A DNA stretch of 64,000 nucleotides from Auanema rhodensis (lineage: Eukaryota > Nematoda > Chromadorea > Rhabditida > Rhabditidae): assembly GCA_964057225.1 (NCBI GenBank), contig OZ059894.1, positions 5,394,001 through 5,458,000 on the forward strand, written 5' to 3'. A model generated the notes under the pieces. The model did no database searches. It saw nothing but the letters and a program-made list of their open reading frames with translations, and was not told the origin of the DNA. The position numbers were made by a program, and so were the translations under genes. Positions 50,110 to 62,500 of the stretch are shown here, in pieces (position 1 is the first letter of the stretch; each line of letters opens with the position of its first letter).

Positions 50110-51506
50110 TTAAAAATGCACCGAGATATCAACTGATATAGGTTCACACTTATATCTTCGATTTTCACCCTGAAGAATTAATTTTTTCGTTGAATAACAT
50201 TGTCCATCGTCTTCGCCTCGAAAAAAAAATCTAAAAACATCTACTTTTTGTGAAATTATCTGGAAATTTTTCGGGAAAATTTTTGTCAAAAAGTTTTTGG
50301 AAGCAATTTTGAGTGTACATGGAAACTCAACATACACTAATGCATCATTTTTCAAACGATCATAACTAATTTTTGTATTAAGCGTTTTTCAATGTGACGT
50401 AGTGCATTCGATGCGGAATTTTAAGCTGCGTCGATTTGTGTTATCAGATTTGCGCTCACTTAAAAATGCACCGAGATATCAACTGATATAGGTTCACACT
50501 TATATCTTCGATTTTCACCCTGAAGAATTAATTTTTTCGTTGAATAACATTGTCCATCGTCTTCGCCTTGAAAAAAGGAATCTAAAAACATCTACTTTTT
50601 GTAAAATTATTTTGAACTTTTCGGGAAAATTTTTGTCAAAATGTTTTTGGAAGCAATTTTGAGTGTACATGGAAACTCAACATACAATAATGCATCATTT
50701 TTCAAACGATCATAACTAATTTTTGTTTTGGACGTTTCCCAATGTATTATAGTGTATTCGATGCGGATTTTTAAGCTGCGTCGATCTGTGTTATCAGATT
50801 TGCGCTCACTTAAAAATGCACCGAGATATCAACTGATATAGGTTCACACTTATATCTTCGATTTTCACCCTGAAGAATTAATTTTTTCGTTGAATAACAT
50901 TGTCCATCGTCTTCGCCTCGAAAAAAAAATCTAAAAACATCTACTTTTTGTGAAATTATCTGGAAATTTTTCGGGAAATTTTTGTCAAAAAGTTTTTGGA
51001 AGCAACTTTGAGTGTACATGGAAACTCAACATACACTAATGCATCATTTTTCAAACGATCATAACTAATTTTTGTATTGGACGTTTCCCAATGTATTATA
51101 GTGTATTCGATGCGGATTTTTAAGCTGCGTCGATCTGTGTTATCAGATTTGCGCTATCTTAAAAATGCACCGAGATATCAACTGATATATGTTCACACTT
51201 ATATCTTCGATTTTCACCCTGAAGAATTAATTTTTTCGTTGAATAACATTGTCCATCGTCTTCGCCTCGAAAAAAAATCTAAAAACATCTACTTTTTGTG
51301 AAATTATCTGGAAATTTTTCGGGAAATTTTTGTCAAAAAGTTTTTGGAAGCAACTTTGAGTGCACATGGAAACTCAACATACACTAATGCATCATTTTTC
51401 AAACGATCATAACTAATTTTTGTATTTAGCGTTTCTCAATGTGACGTAGTGCATTCGATGCGGAATTTTAAGCTGCGTCGATTTGTGTTATCAGATGTGC
51501 GCTAAC

Positions 51507-54500
51507 TTAAGAATGCACCGAGATATCAACTGATATAAGTTCACACATATATCCTCGATTTTCACCCTGAAGAATTAATTTTTTCGTTGAATAACATTGT
51601 CCATCGTCTTCGCCTCGAAAAAAAAATCTAAAAACATCTACTTTTTGTAAAATTATTTTGAACTTTTCGGGAAAATTTTTGTCAAAATGTTTTTGGAAGC
51701 AATTTTGAGTGTACATGGAAACTCAACATACACTAATGCATCATTTTTCAAACGATCATAACTAATTTTTGTATTAAGCGTTTTTCAATGTGACGTAGTG
51801 CATTCGATGCGGAATTTTAAGCTGCGTTGATTTGTGTTATCAGATTTGCGCTCACTTAAAAATGCACCGAGATATCAACTGATATAGGTTCACACTTATA
51901 TCTTCGATTTTCACCCTGAAGAATTAATTTTTTCGTTGAATAACATTGTCCATCGTCTTCGCCTTGAAAAAAGGAATCTAAAAACATCTACTTTTTGTAA
52001 AATTATTTTGAACTTTTCGGGAAAATTTTTGTCAAAATGTTTTTGGAAGCAATTTTGAGTGTACATGGAAACTCAACATACACTAATGCATCATTTTTCA
52101 AACGATCATAACTAATTTTTGTATTGGACGTTTCCCAATGTATTATAGTGTATTCAATGCGGATTTTTAAGCTGCGTCGATCTGTGTTATCAGATTTGCG
52201 CTAACTTAAAAATGCACCGAGATATCAACTGATATAGGTTCACACTTATATCTTCGATTTTCACCCTGAAGAATTAATTTTTTCGTTGAATACCATTGTC
52301 CATCGTCTTCGCCTTAAAAGAAAAATCTAAAAACATCTACTTTTTGTGAAATTATCTGGAAATTTTTCGGGAAAATTTTTGTCAAAAAGTTTTTGGAAGC
52401 AATTTTGAGTGTACATGGAAACTCAACATACACTAATGCATCATTTTTCAAACGATCATAACTAATTTTTGTATTAAGCGTTTCTCAATGTGACGTAGTG
52501 CATTCGATGCGGAATTTTAAGCTGCGTCGATTTGTGTTATCAGATGTGCGCTAACTTAAGAATGCACCGAGATATCAACTGATATAAGTTCACACATATA
52601 TCCTCGATTTTCACCCTGAAGAATTAATTTTTTCGTTGAATAACATTGTCCATCGTCTTCGCCTCGAAAAAAAAATCTAAAAACATCTACTTTTTGTAAA
52701 ATTATTTTGAACTTTTCGGGAAAATTTTTGTCAAAATGTTTTTGGAAGCAATTTTGAGTGTACATGGAAACTCAACATACACTAATGCATCATTTTTCAA
52801 ACGATCATAACTAATTTTTGTTTTGGACGTTTCCCAATGTATTATAGTGTATTCGATGCGGATTTTTAAGCTGCGTCGATCTGTGTTATCAGATTTGCGC
52901 TCACTTAAAAATGCACCGAGATATCAACTGATATAGGTTCACACTTATATCTTCGATTTTCACCCTGAAGAATTAATTTTTTCGTTGAATAACATTGTCC
53001 ATCGTCTTCGCCTCGAAAAAAAAATCTAAAAACATCTACTTTTTGTGAAATTATCTGGAAATTTTTCGGGAAATTTTTGTCAAAAAGTTTTTGGAAGCAA
53101 CTTTGAGTGTACATGGAAACTCAACATACACTAATGCATCATTTTTCAAACGATCATAACTAATTTTTGTATTGGACGTTTCCCAATGTATTATAGTGTA
53201 TTCGATGCGGATTTGTAAGCTGCGTCGATCTGTGTTATCAGATTTGCGCTATCTTAAAAATGCACCGAGATATCAACTGATATATGTTCACACTTATATC
53301 TTCGATTTTCACCCTGAAGAATTAATTTTTTCGTTGAATAACATTGTCCATCGTCTTCGCCTCGAAAAAAAAATCTAAAAACATCTACTTTTTGTGAAAT
53401 TATCTGGAAATTTTTCGGGAAATTTTTGTCAAAAAGTTTTTGGAAGCAACTTTGAGTGCACATGGAAACTCAACATACACTAATGCATCATTTTTCAAAC
53501 GATCATAACTAATTTTTGTATTGGACGTTTCCCAATGTATTATAGTGTATTCGATGCGGATTTTTAAGCTGCGTCGATCTGTGTTATCAGATTTGCGCTA
53601 ACTTAAAAATGCACCGAGATATCAACTGATATAGGTTCACACTTATATCTTCGATTTTCACCCTGAAGAATTAATTTTTTCGTTGAATAACATTGTCCAT
53701 CGTCTTCGCCTTGAAAAAAAAATCTAAAAACATCTACTTTTTGTGAAATTATTTTGAAATTTTTCAGGAAAATTTTTGTCAAAATGTTTTTGGAAGCAAT
53801 GTTGAGTGTACATGGAAACTCAACATACACTAATGCATCATTTTTCAAACGATCATAACTAATTTTTGTATTGGACGTTTCCCAATGTATTATAGTGTAT
53901 TCGATGCGGATTTTTAAGCTGCGTCGATCTGTGTTATCAGATTTGCGCTAACTTAAAAATGCACCGAGATATCAACTGATATAGGTTCACACTTATATCT
54001 TCGATTTTCACCCTGAAGAATTAATTTTTTCGTTGAATAACATTGTCCATCGTCTTCGCCTTGAAAAAAAAATCTAAAAACATCTACTTTTTGTGAAATT
54101 ATTTTGAAATTTTTCAGGAAAATTTTTGTCAAAATGTTTTTGGAAGCAATGTTGAGTGTACATGGAAACTCAACATACACTAATGCATCATTTTTCAAAC
54201 GATCATAACTAATTTTTGTATTGGACGTTTCCCAATGTATTAAAGTGTATTCGATGCGGATTTTTAAGCTGCGTCGATCTGTGTTATCAGATTTGCGCTA
54301 ACTTAAAAATGCACCGAGATATCAACTGATATAGGTTCACACTTATATCTTCGATTTTCACCCTGAAGAATTAATTTTTTCGTTGAATAACATTGTCCAT
54401 CGTCTTCGCCTTGAAAAAAAAATCTAAAAACATCTACTTTTTGTGAAATTATTTTGAAATTTTTCAGGAAAATTTTTGTCAAAATGTTTTTGGAAGCAAT

Positions 54501-55701
54501 GTTGAGTGTACATGGAAACTCAACATACACTAATGCATCATTTTTCAAACGATCATAACTAATTTTTGTATTGGACGTTTCCCAATGTATTAAAGTGTAT
54601 TCGATGCGGATTTTTAAGCTGCGTCGATCTGTGTTATCAGATTTGCGCTAACTTAAAAATGCACCGAGATATCAACTGATATAGGTTCACACTTATATCT
54701 TCGATTTTCACCCTGAAGAATTAATTTTTTCGTTGAATAACATTGTCCATCGTCTTCGCCTTGAAAAAAAAATCTAAAAACATCTACTTTTTGTGAAATT
54801 ATTTTGAAATTTTTCAGGAAAATTTTTGTCAAAATGTTTTTGGAAGCAATGTTGAGTGTACATGGAAACTCAACATACACTAATGCATCATTTTTCAAAC
54901 GATCATAACTAATTTTTGTATTAAGCGTTTTTCAATGTGACGTAGTGCATTCGATGCGGAATTTTAAGCTGCGTCGATTTGTGTTATCAGATTTGCGCTC
55001 ACTTAAAAATGCACCGAGATATCAACTGATATAGGTTCACACTTATATCTTCGATTTTCACCCTGAAGAATTAATTTTTTCGTTGAATAACATTGTCCAT
55101 CGTCTTCGCCTTGAAAAAAGGAATCTAAAAACATCTACTTTTTGTAAAATTATTTTGAACTTTTCGGGAAAATTTTTGTCAAAATGTTTTTGGAAGCAAT
55201 TTTGAGTGTACATGGAAACTCAACATACACTAATGCATCATTTTTCAAACGATCATAACTAATTTTTGTTTTGGACGTTTCCCAATGTATTATAGTGTAT
55301 TCGATGCGGATTTTTAAGCTGCGTCGATCTGTGTTATCAGATTTGCGCTCACTTAAAAATGCACCGAGATATCAACTGATATAGGTTCACACTTATATCT
55401 TCGATTTTCACCCTGAAGAATTAATTTTTTCGTTGAATAACATTGTCCATCGTCTTCGCCTCGAAAAAAAAATCTAAAAACATCTACTTTTTGTGAAATT
55501 ATCTGGAAATTTTTCGGGAAATTTTTGTCAAAAAGTTTTTGGAAGCAACTTTGAGTGCACATGGAAACTCAACATACACTAATGCATCATTTTTCAAACG
55601 ATCATAACTAACTTTTGTATTGGACGTTTCCCAATGTATTATAGTGTATTCGATGCGGATTTTTAAGCTGCGTCGATCTGTGTTATCAGATTTGCGCTAA
55701 C
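51507..55701 (+). repeat. Large recurrent B segment, second copy (12 monomers)
   Basis: Monomers at 51507, 51857, 52206, 52556, 52905, 53254, four L copies (53603-55002), 55003 and 55353. Compared with 46614-51506, it has one extra monomer near the left (52206/52556 are separate) and lacks one L, one a-like monomer and one monomer at the right, where 55353 is chimeric. Confidence 0.8.
55353..55701 (+). repeat. Chimeric B monomer at the right end of the recurrent segment
   Basis: It begins like the monomer at 50810 ('gctcactt', 'gatataggttc') and ends like the monomer at 51160 ('gagtgcacatgg'). In the first segment these are two separate, adjacent monomers. A single unequal exchange between positions about 55383 and 55557 would produce it. 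Confidence 0.72.
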
Positions 55702-58700
55702 TTAAAAATGCACCGAGATATCAACTGATATAGGTTCACACTTATATCTTCGATTTTCACCCTGAAGAATTAATTTTTTCGTTGAATAACATTGTCCATC
55801 GTCTTCGCCTCGAAAAAAAAATCTAAAAACATCTACTTTTTGTGAAATTATCTTTAAATTTTTCGGGAAATTTTTGTCAAAAAGTTTTTGGAAGCAACTT
55901 TGAGTGTACATGGAAACTCAACATACACTAATGCATCATTTTTCAAACGATCATAACTAATTTTTGTATTGGACGTGTCCCAATGTATTATAGTGTATTC
56001 GATGCGGATTTTTAAGCTGCGTCGATCTGTGTTATCAGATTTGCGCTAACTTAAAAATGCACCGAGATATCAACTGATATAGGTTCACACTTATATCTTC
56101 GATTTTCACCCTGAAGAATTAATTTTTTCGTTGAATAACATTGTCCATCGTCTTCGCCTCGAAAAAAAAATCTAAAAACATCTACTTTTTGTGAAATTAT
56201 CTGGAAATTTTTCGGGAAAATTTTTGTCAAAATGTTTTTGGAAGCAATTTTGAGTGTACATGGAAACTCAACATACACTAATGCATCATTTTTCAAACGA
56301 TCATAACTAATTTTTGTATTGGACGTTTCCCAATGTATTAAAGTGTATTCGATGCGGATTTTTAAGCTGCGTCGATCTGTGTTATCAGATTTGCGCTAAC
56401 TTAAAAATGCACCGAGATATCAACTGATATAGGTTCACACTTATATCTTCGATTTTCACCCTGAAGAATTAATTTTTTCGTTGAATAACATTGTCCATCG
56501 TCTTCGCCTCGAAAAAAAAATCTAAAAACATCTACTTTTTGTGAAATTATCTGGAAATTTTTCGGGAAAATTTTTGTCAAAATGTTTTTGGAAGCAATTT
56601 TGAGTGTACATGGAAACTCAACATACACTAATGCATCATTTTTCAAACGATCATAACTAATTTTTGTATTGGACGTTTCCCAATGTATTAAAGTGTATTC
56701 GATGCGGATTTTTAAGCTGCGTCGATCTGTGTTATCAGATTTGCGCTAACTTAAAAATGCACCGAGATATCAACTGATATAGGTTCACACTTATATCTTC
56801 GATTTTCACCCTGAAGAATTAATTTTTTCGTTGAATAACATTGTCCATCGTCTTCGCCTTGAAAAAAAAATCTAAAAACATCTACTTTTTGTGAAATTAT
56901 TTTGAAATTTTTCAGGAAAATTTTTGTCAAAATGTTTTTGGAAGCAATGTTGAGTGTACATGGAAACTCAACATACACTAATGCATCATTTTTCAAACGA
57001 TCATAACTAATTTTTGTATTGGACGTTTCCCAATGTATTAAAGTGTATTCGATGCGGATTTTTAAGCTGCGTCGATCTGTGTTATCAGATTTGCGCTAAC
57101 TTAAAAATGCACCGAGATATCAACTGATATAGGTTCACACTTATATCTTCGATTTTCACCCTGAAGAATTAATTTTTTCGTTGAATAACATTGTCCATCG
57201 TCTTCGCCTTGAAAAAAAAATCTAAAAACATCTACTTTTTGTGAAATTATTTTGAAATTTTTCAGGAAAATTTTTGTCAAAATGTTTTTGGAAGCAATGT
57301 TGAGTGTACATGGAAACTCAACATACACTAATGCATCATTTTTCAAACGATCATAACTAATTTTTGTATTGGACGTTTCCCAATGTATTATAGTGTATTC
57401 GATGCGGATTTTTAAGCTGCGTCGATCTGTGTTATCAGATTTGCGCTAACTTAAAAATGCACCGAGATATCAACTGATATAGGTTCACACTTATATCTTC
57501 GATTTTCACCCTGAAGAATTAATTTTTTCGTTGAATAACATTGTCCATCGTCTTCGCCTCGAAAAAAAAATCTAAAAACATCTACTTTTTGTGAAATTAT
57601 CTGGAAATTTTTCGGGAAAATTTTTGTCAAAATGTTTTTGGAAGCAATGTTGAGTGTACATGGAAACTCAACATACACTAATGCATCATTTTTCAAACGA
57701 TCATAACTAATTTTTGTATTCAGCGTTTCTCAATGTAACATAGTGCATTCGATGCGGATTTTTAAGCTGCGTCGATCTGTGTTATCAGATTTGCGCTAAC
57801 TTAAAAATGCACCGAGATATCAACTGATATAGGTTCACACTTATATCTTCGATTTTCACCCTGAAGAATTAATTTTTTCGTTGAATAACATTGTCCATCG
57901 TCTTCGCCTTGAAAAAAAAATCTAAAAACATCTACTTTTTGTGAAATTATTTTGAAATTTTTCAGGAAAATTTTTGTCAAAATGTTTTTGGAAGCAATGT
58001 TGAGTGTACATGGAAACTCAACATACACTAATGCATCATTTTTCAAACGATCATAACTAATTTTTGTATTCAGCGTTTCTCAATGTAACATAGTGCATTC
58101 GATGCGGATTTTTAAGCTGCGTCGATCTGTGTTATCAGATTTGCGCTAACTTAAAAATGCACCGAGATATCAACTGATATAAGTTCACACTTATATCTTC
58201 GATTTTCACCCTGAAGAATTAATTTTTTCGTTGAATAACATTGTCCATCGTCTTCGCCTCGAAAAAAAATCTAAAAACATCTACTTTTTGTGAAATTATC
58301 TGGAAATTTTTCGGGAAAATTTTTGTCAAAATGTTTTTGGAAGCAATGTTGAGTGTACATGGAAACTCAACATACACTAATGCATCATTTTTCAAACGAT
58401 CATAACTAATTTTTGTATTGGACGTTTCCCAATGTATTATAGTGTATTCGATGCGGATTTTTAAGCTGCGTCGATCTGTGTTATCAGATTTGCGCTCACT
58501 TAAAAATGCACCGAGATATCAACTGATATAAGTTCACACATATATCCTCGATTTTCACCCTGAAGAATTAATTTTTTCGTTGAATAACATTGTCCATCGT
58601 CTTCGCCTCGAAAAAAAATCTAAAAACATCTACTTTTTGTAAAATTATTTTGAACTTTTCGGGAAAATTTTTGTCAAAATGTTTTTGGAAGCAATTTTGA

Positions 58701-59545
58701 GTGTACATGGAAACTCAACATACACTAATGCATCATTTTTCAAACGATCATAACTAATTTTTGTATTGGACGTTTCCCAATGTATTATAGTGTATTCGAT
58801 GCGGATTTTTAAGCTGCGTCGATCTGTGTTATCAGATTTGCGCTCACTTAAAAATGCACCGAGATATCAACTGATATAAGTTCACAAATATATCCTCGAT
58901 TTTCACCCTGAAGAATTAATTTTTTCGTTGAATAACATTGTCCATCGTCTTCGCCTCGAAAAAAAATCTAAAAACATCTACTTTTTGTAAAATTATTTTG
59001 AACTTTTCGGGAAAATTTTTGTCAAAATGTTTTTGGAAGCAATTTTGAGTGTACATGGAAACTCAACATACACTAATGCATCATTTTTCAAACGATCATA
59101 ACTAATTTTTGTATTGGACGTTTCCCAATGTATTATAGTGTATTCGATGCGGATTTTTAAGCTGCGTCGATCTGTGTTATCAGATTTGCGCTCACTTAAA
59201 AATGCACCGAGATATCAACTGATATAAGTTCACACATATATCCTCGATTTTCACCCTGAAGAATTAATTTTTTCGTTGAATAACATTGTCCATCGTCTTC
59301 GCCTTGAAAAAAGGAATCTAAAAACATCTACTTTTTGTAAAATTATTTTGAACTTTTCGGGAAAATTTTTGTCAAAATGTTTTTGGAAGCAATTTTGAGT
59401 GTACATGGAAACTCAACATACACTAATGCATCATTTTTCAAACGATCATAACTAATTTTTGTATTGGACGTTTCCCAATGTATTATAGTGTATTCGATGC
59501 GGATTTTTAAGCTGCGTCGATCTGTGTTATCAGATTTGCGCTCAC
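55702..59545 (+). repeat. Mixed B monomers ending in a run of 'gttcacacatatatcctcg' copies
   Basis: The stretch starts with a 'tatctttaaattt' monomer (55702), two near-identical units (56051, 56401), L and R types (56751 to 58150), then monomers near 58499, 58848 and 59197 with 'gctcactt', 'gatataagttc' and 'atatatcctcg'. The A run is shortened to seven or eight in several of these. Confidence 0.7.
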
Positions 59546-62500
59546 TTAAAAATGCACCGAGATATCAACTGATATAAGTTCACACATATATCCTCGATTT
59601 TCACCCTGAAGAATTAATTTTTTCGTTGAATAACATTGTCCATCGTCTTCGCCTTAAAAGAAAAATCTAAAAACATCTACTTTTTGTGAAATCATCTGGA
59701 AATTTTTCGGGAAAATTTTTGTCAAAAAGTTTTTGGAAGCAATTTTGAGTGTAATGGAAACTCGACATACACTAATGCATCATTTTTCAAACGATCATAA
59801 CTAATTTTTGTATTGGACGTTTCCCAATGTATTATAGTGTATTCGATGCGGATTTTTAAGCTGCGTCGATCTGTGTTATCAGATTTGCGCTAACTTAAAA
59901 ATGCACCGAGATATCAACTGATATAGGTTCACACTTATATCCTCGATTTTCACCCTGAAGAATTAATTTTTTTGTTGAATAACATTGTCCATCGTCTTCG
60001 CCTTGAAAAAAAAATCTAAAAACATCTACTTTTTGTGAAATTATTTTGAAATTTTTCAGGAAAATTTTTGTCAAAATGTTTTTGGAAGCAATGTTGAGTG
60101 TACATGGAAACTCAACATACACTAATGCATCATTTTTCAAACGATCATAACTAATTTTTGTATTGGACGTTTCCCAATGTATTATAGTGTATTCGATGCG
60201 GATTTTTAAGCTGCGTCGATCTGTGTTATCAGATTTGCGCTAACTTAAAAATGCACCGAGATATCAACTGATATAGGTTCACACTTATATCTTCGATTTT
60301 CACCCTGAAGAATTAATTTTTTCGTTGAATAACATTGTCCATCGTCTTCGCCTCGAAAAAAAAATCTAAAAACATCTACTTTTTGTGAAATTATCTGGAA
60401 ATTTTTCGGGAAAATTTTTGTCAAAATGTTTTTGGAAGCAATGTTGAGTGTACATGGAAACTCAACATACACTAATGCATCATTTTTCAAACGATCATAA
60501 CTAATTTTTGTATTCAGCGTTTCTCAATGTAACATAGTGCATTCGATGCGGATTTTTAAGCTGCGTCGATCTGTGTTATCAGATTTGCGCTCACTTAAAA
60601 ATGCACCGAGATATCAACTGATATAAGTTCACACATATATCCTCGATTTTCACCCTGAAGAATTAATTTTTTCGTTGAATAACATTGTCCATCGTCTTCG
60701 CCTTGAAAAAAGGAATCTAAAAACATCTACTTTTTGTAAAATTATTTTGAACTTTTCGGGAAAATTTTTGTCAAAATGTTTTTGGAAGCAATTTTGAGTG
60801 TACATGGAAACTCAACATACACTAATGCATCATTTTTCAAACGATCATAACTAATTTTTGTATTGGACGTTTCCCAATGTATTATAGTGTATTCGATGCG
60901 GATTTTTAAGCTGCGTCGATCTGTGTTATCAGATTTGCGCTCACTTAAAAATGCACCGAGATATCAACTGATATAAGTTCACACATATATCCTCGATTTT
61001 CACCCTGAAGAATTAATTTTTTCGTTGAATAACATTGTCCATCGTCTTCGCCTTGAAAAAAGGAATCTAAAAACATCTACTTTTTGTAAAATTATTTTGA
61101 ACTTTTCGGGAAAATTTTTGTCAAAATGTTTTTGGAAGCAATTTTGAGTGTACATGGAAACTCAACATACACTAATGCATCATTTTTCAAACGATCATAA
61201 CTAATTTTTGTATTGGACGTTTCCCAATGTATTATAGTGTATTCGATGCGGATTTTTAAGCTGCGTCGATCTGTGTTATCAGATTTGCGCTCACTTAAAA
61301 ATGCACCGAGATATCAACTGATATAAGTTCACACATATATCCTCGATTTTCACCCTGAAGAATTAATTTTTTCGTTGAATAACATTGTCCATCGTCTTCG
61401 CCTTGAAAAAAGGAATCTAAAAACATCTACTTTTTGTAAAATTATTTTGAACTTTTCGGGAAAATTTTTGTCAAAATGTTTTTGGAAGCAATTTTGAGTG
61501 TACATGGAAACTCAACATACACTAATGCATCATTTTTCAAACGATCATAACTAATTTTTGTATTGGACGTTTCCCAATGTATTATAGTGTATTCGATGCG
61601 GATTTTTAAGCTGCGTCGATCTGTGTTATCAGATTTGCGCTCACTTAAAAATGCACCGAGATATCAACTGATATAAGTTCACACATATATCTTCGATTTT
61701 CACCCTGAAGAATTAATTTTTTCGTTGAATACCATTGTCCATCGTCTTCGCCTTAAAAGAAAAATCTAAAAACATCTACTTTTTGTGAAATCATCTGGAA
61801 ATTTTTCGGGAAAATTTTTGTCAAAAAGTTTTTGGAAGCAATTTTGAGTGTAATGGAAACTCGACATACACTAATGCATCATTTTTCAAACGATCATAAC
61901 TAATTTTTGTATTGGACGTTTCCCAATGTATTATAGTGTATTCGATGCGGATTTTTAAGCTGCGTCGATCTGTGTTATCAGATTTGCGCTCACTTAAAAA
62001 TGCACCGAGATATCAACTGATATAAGTTCACACATATATCCTCGATTTTCACCCTGAAGAATTAATTTTTTCGTTGAATAACATTGTCCATCGTCTTCGC
62101 CTTGAAAAAAAAATCTAAAAACATCTACTTTTTGTGAAATTATTTTGAAATTTTTCAGGAAAATTTTTGTCAAAATGTTTTTGGAAGCAATGTTGAGTGT
62201 ACATGGAAACTCAACATACACTAATGCATCATTTTTCAAACGATCATAACTAATTTTTGTATTGGACGTTTCCCAATGTATTATAGTGTATTCGATGCGG
62301 ATTTTTAAGCTGCGTCGATCTGTGTTATCAGATTTGCGCTAACTTAAAAATGCACCGAGATATCAACTGATATAGGTTCACACTTATATCTTCGATTTTC
62401 ACCCTGAAGAATTAATTTTTTCGTTGAATAACATTGTCCATCGTCTTCGCCTCGAAAAAAAAATCTAAAAACATCTACTTTTTGTGAAATTATCTGGAAA

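Larger units (their letters stand above)
46614..51506 (+). repeat. Large recurrent B segment, first copy (14 monomers)
   Basis: Monomers at 46614, 46963, 47313, 47662, 48011, then five L copies (48360-50109), then 50110, 50460, 50810 and 51160. The order closely matches the segment from 51507 and, for its first part, the segment from 31927. Shared private markers include 'tattcaatgcgg' near 47260, also at 32571 and 52151. One monomer present in the other two copies is missing here (see the chimera at 47313). Confidence 0.82.

Noticed and set aside
33592-53378. 68-74-codon plus-strand open frames in B
   Set aside because: These appear only in monomers with 'gcgctatc' and 'atatatgttc', which happen to remove stop codons. 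They overlap the minus-strand frames and show no sign of selection.
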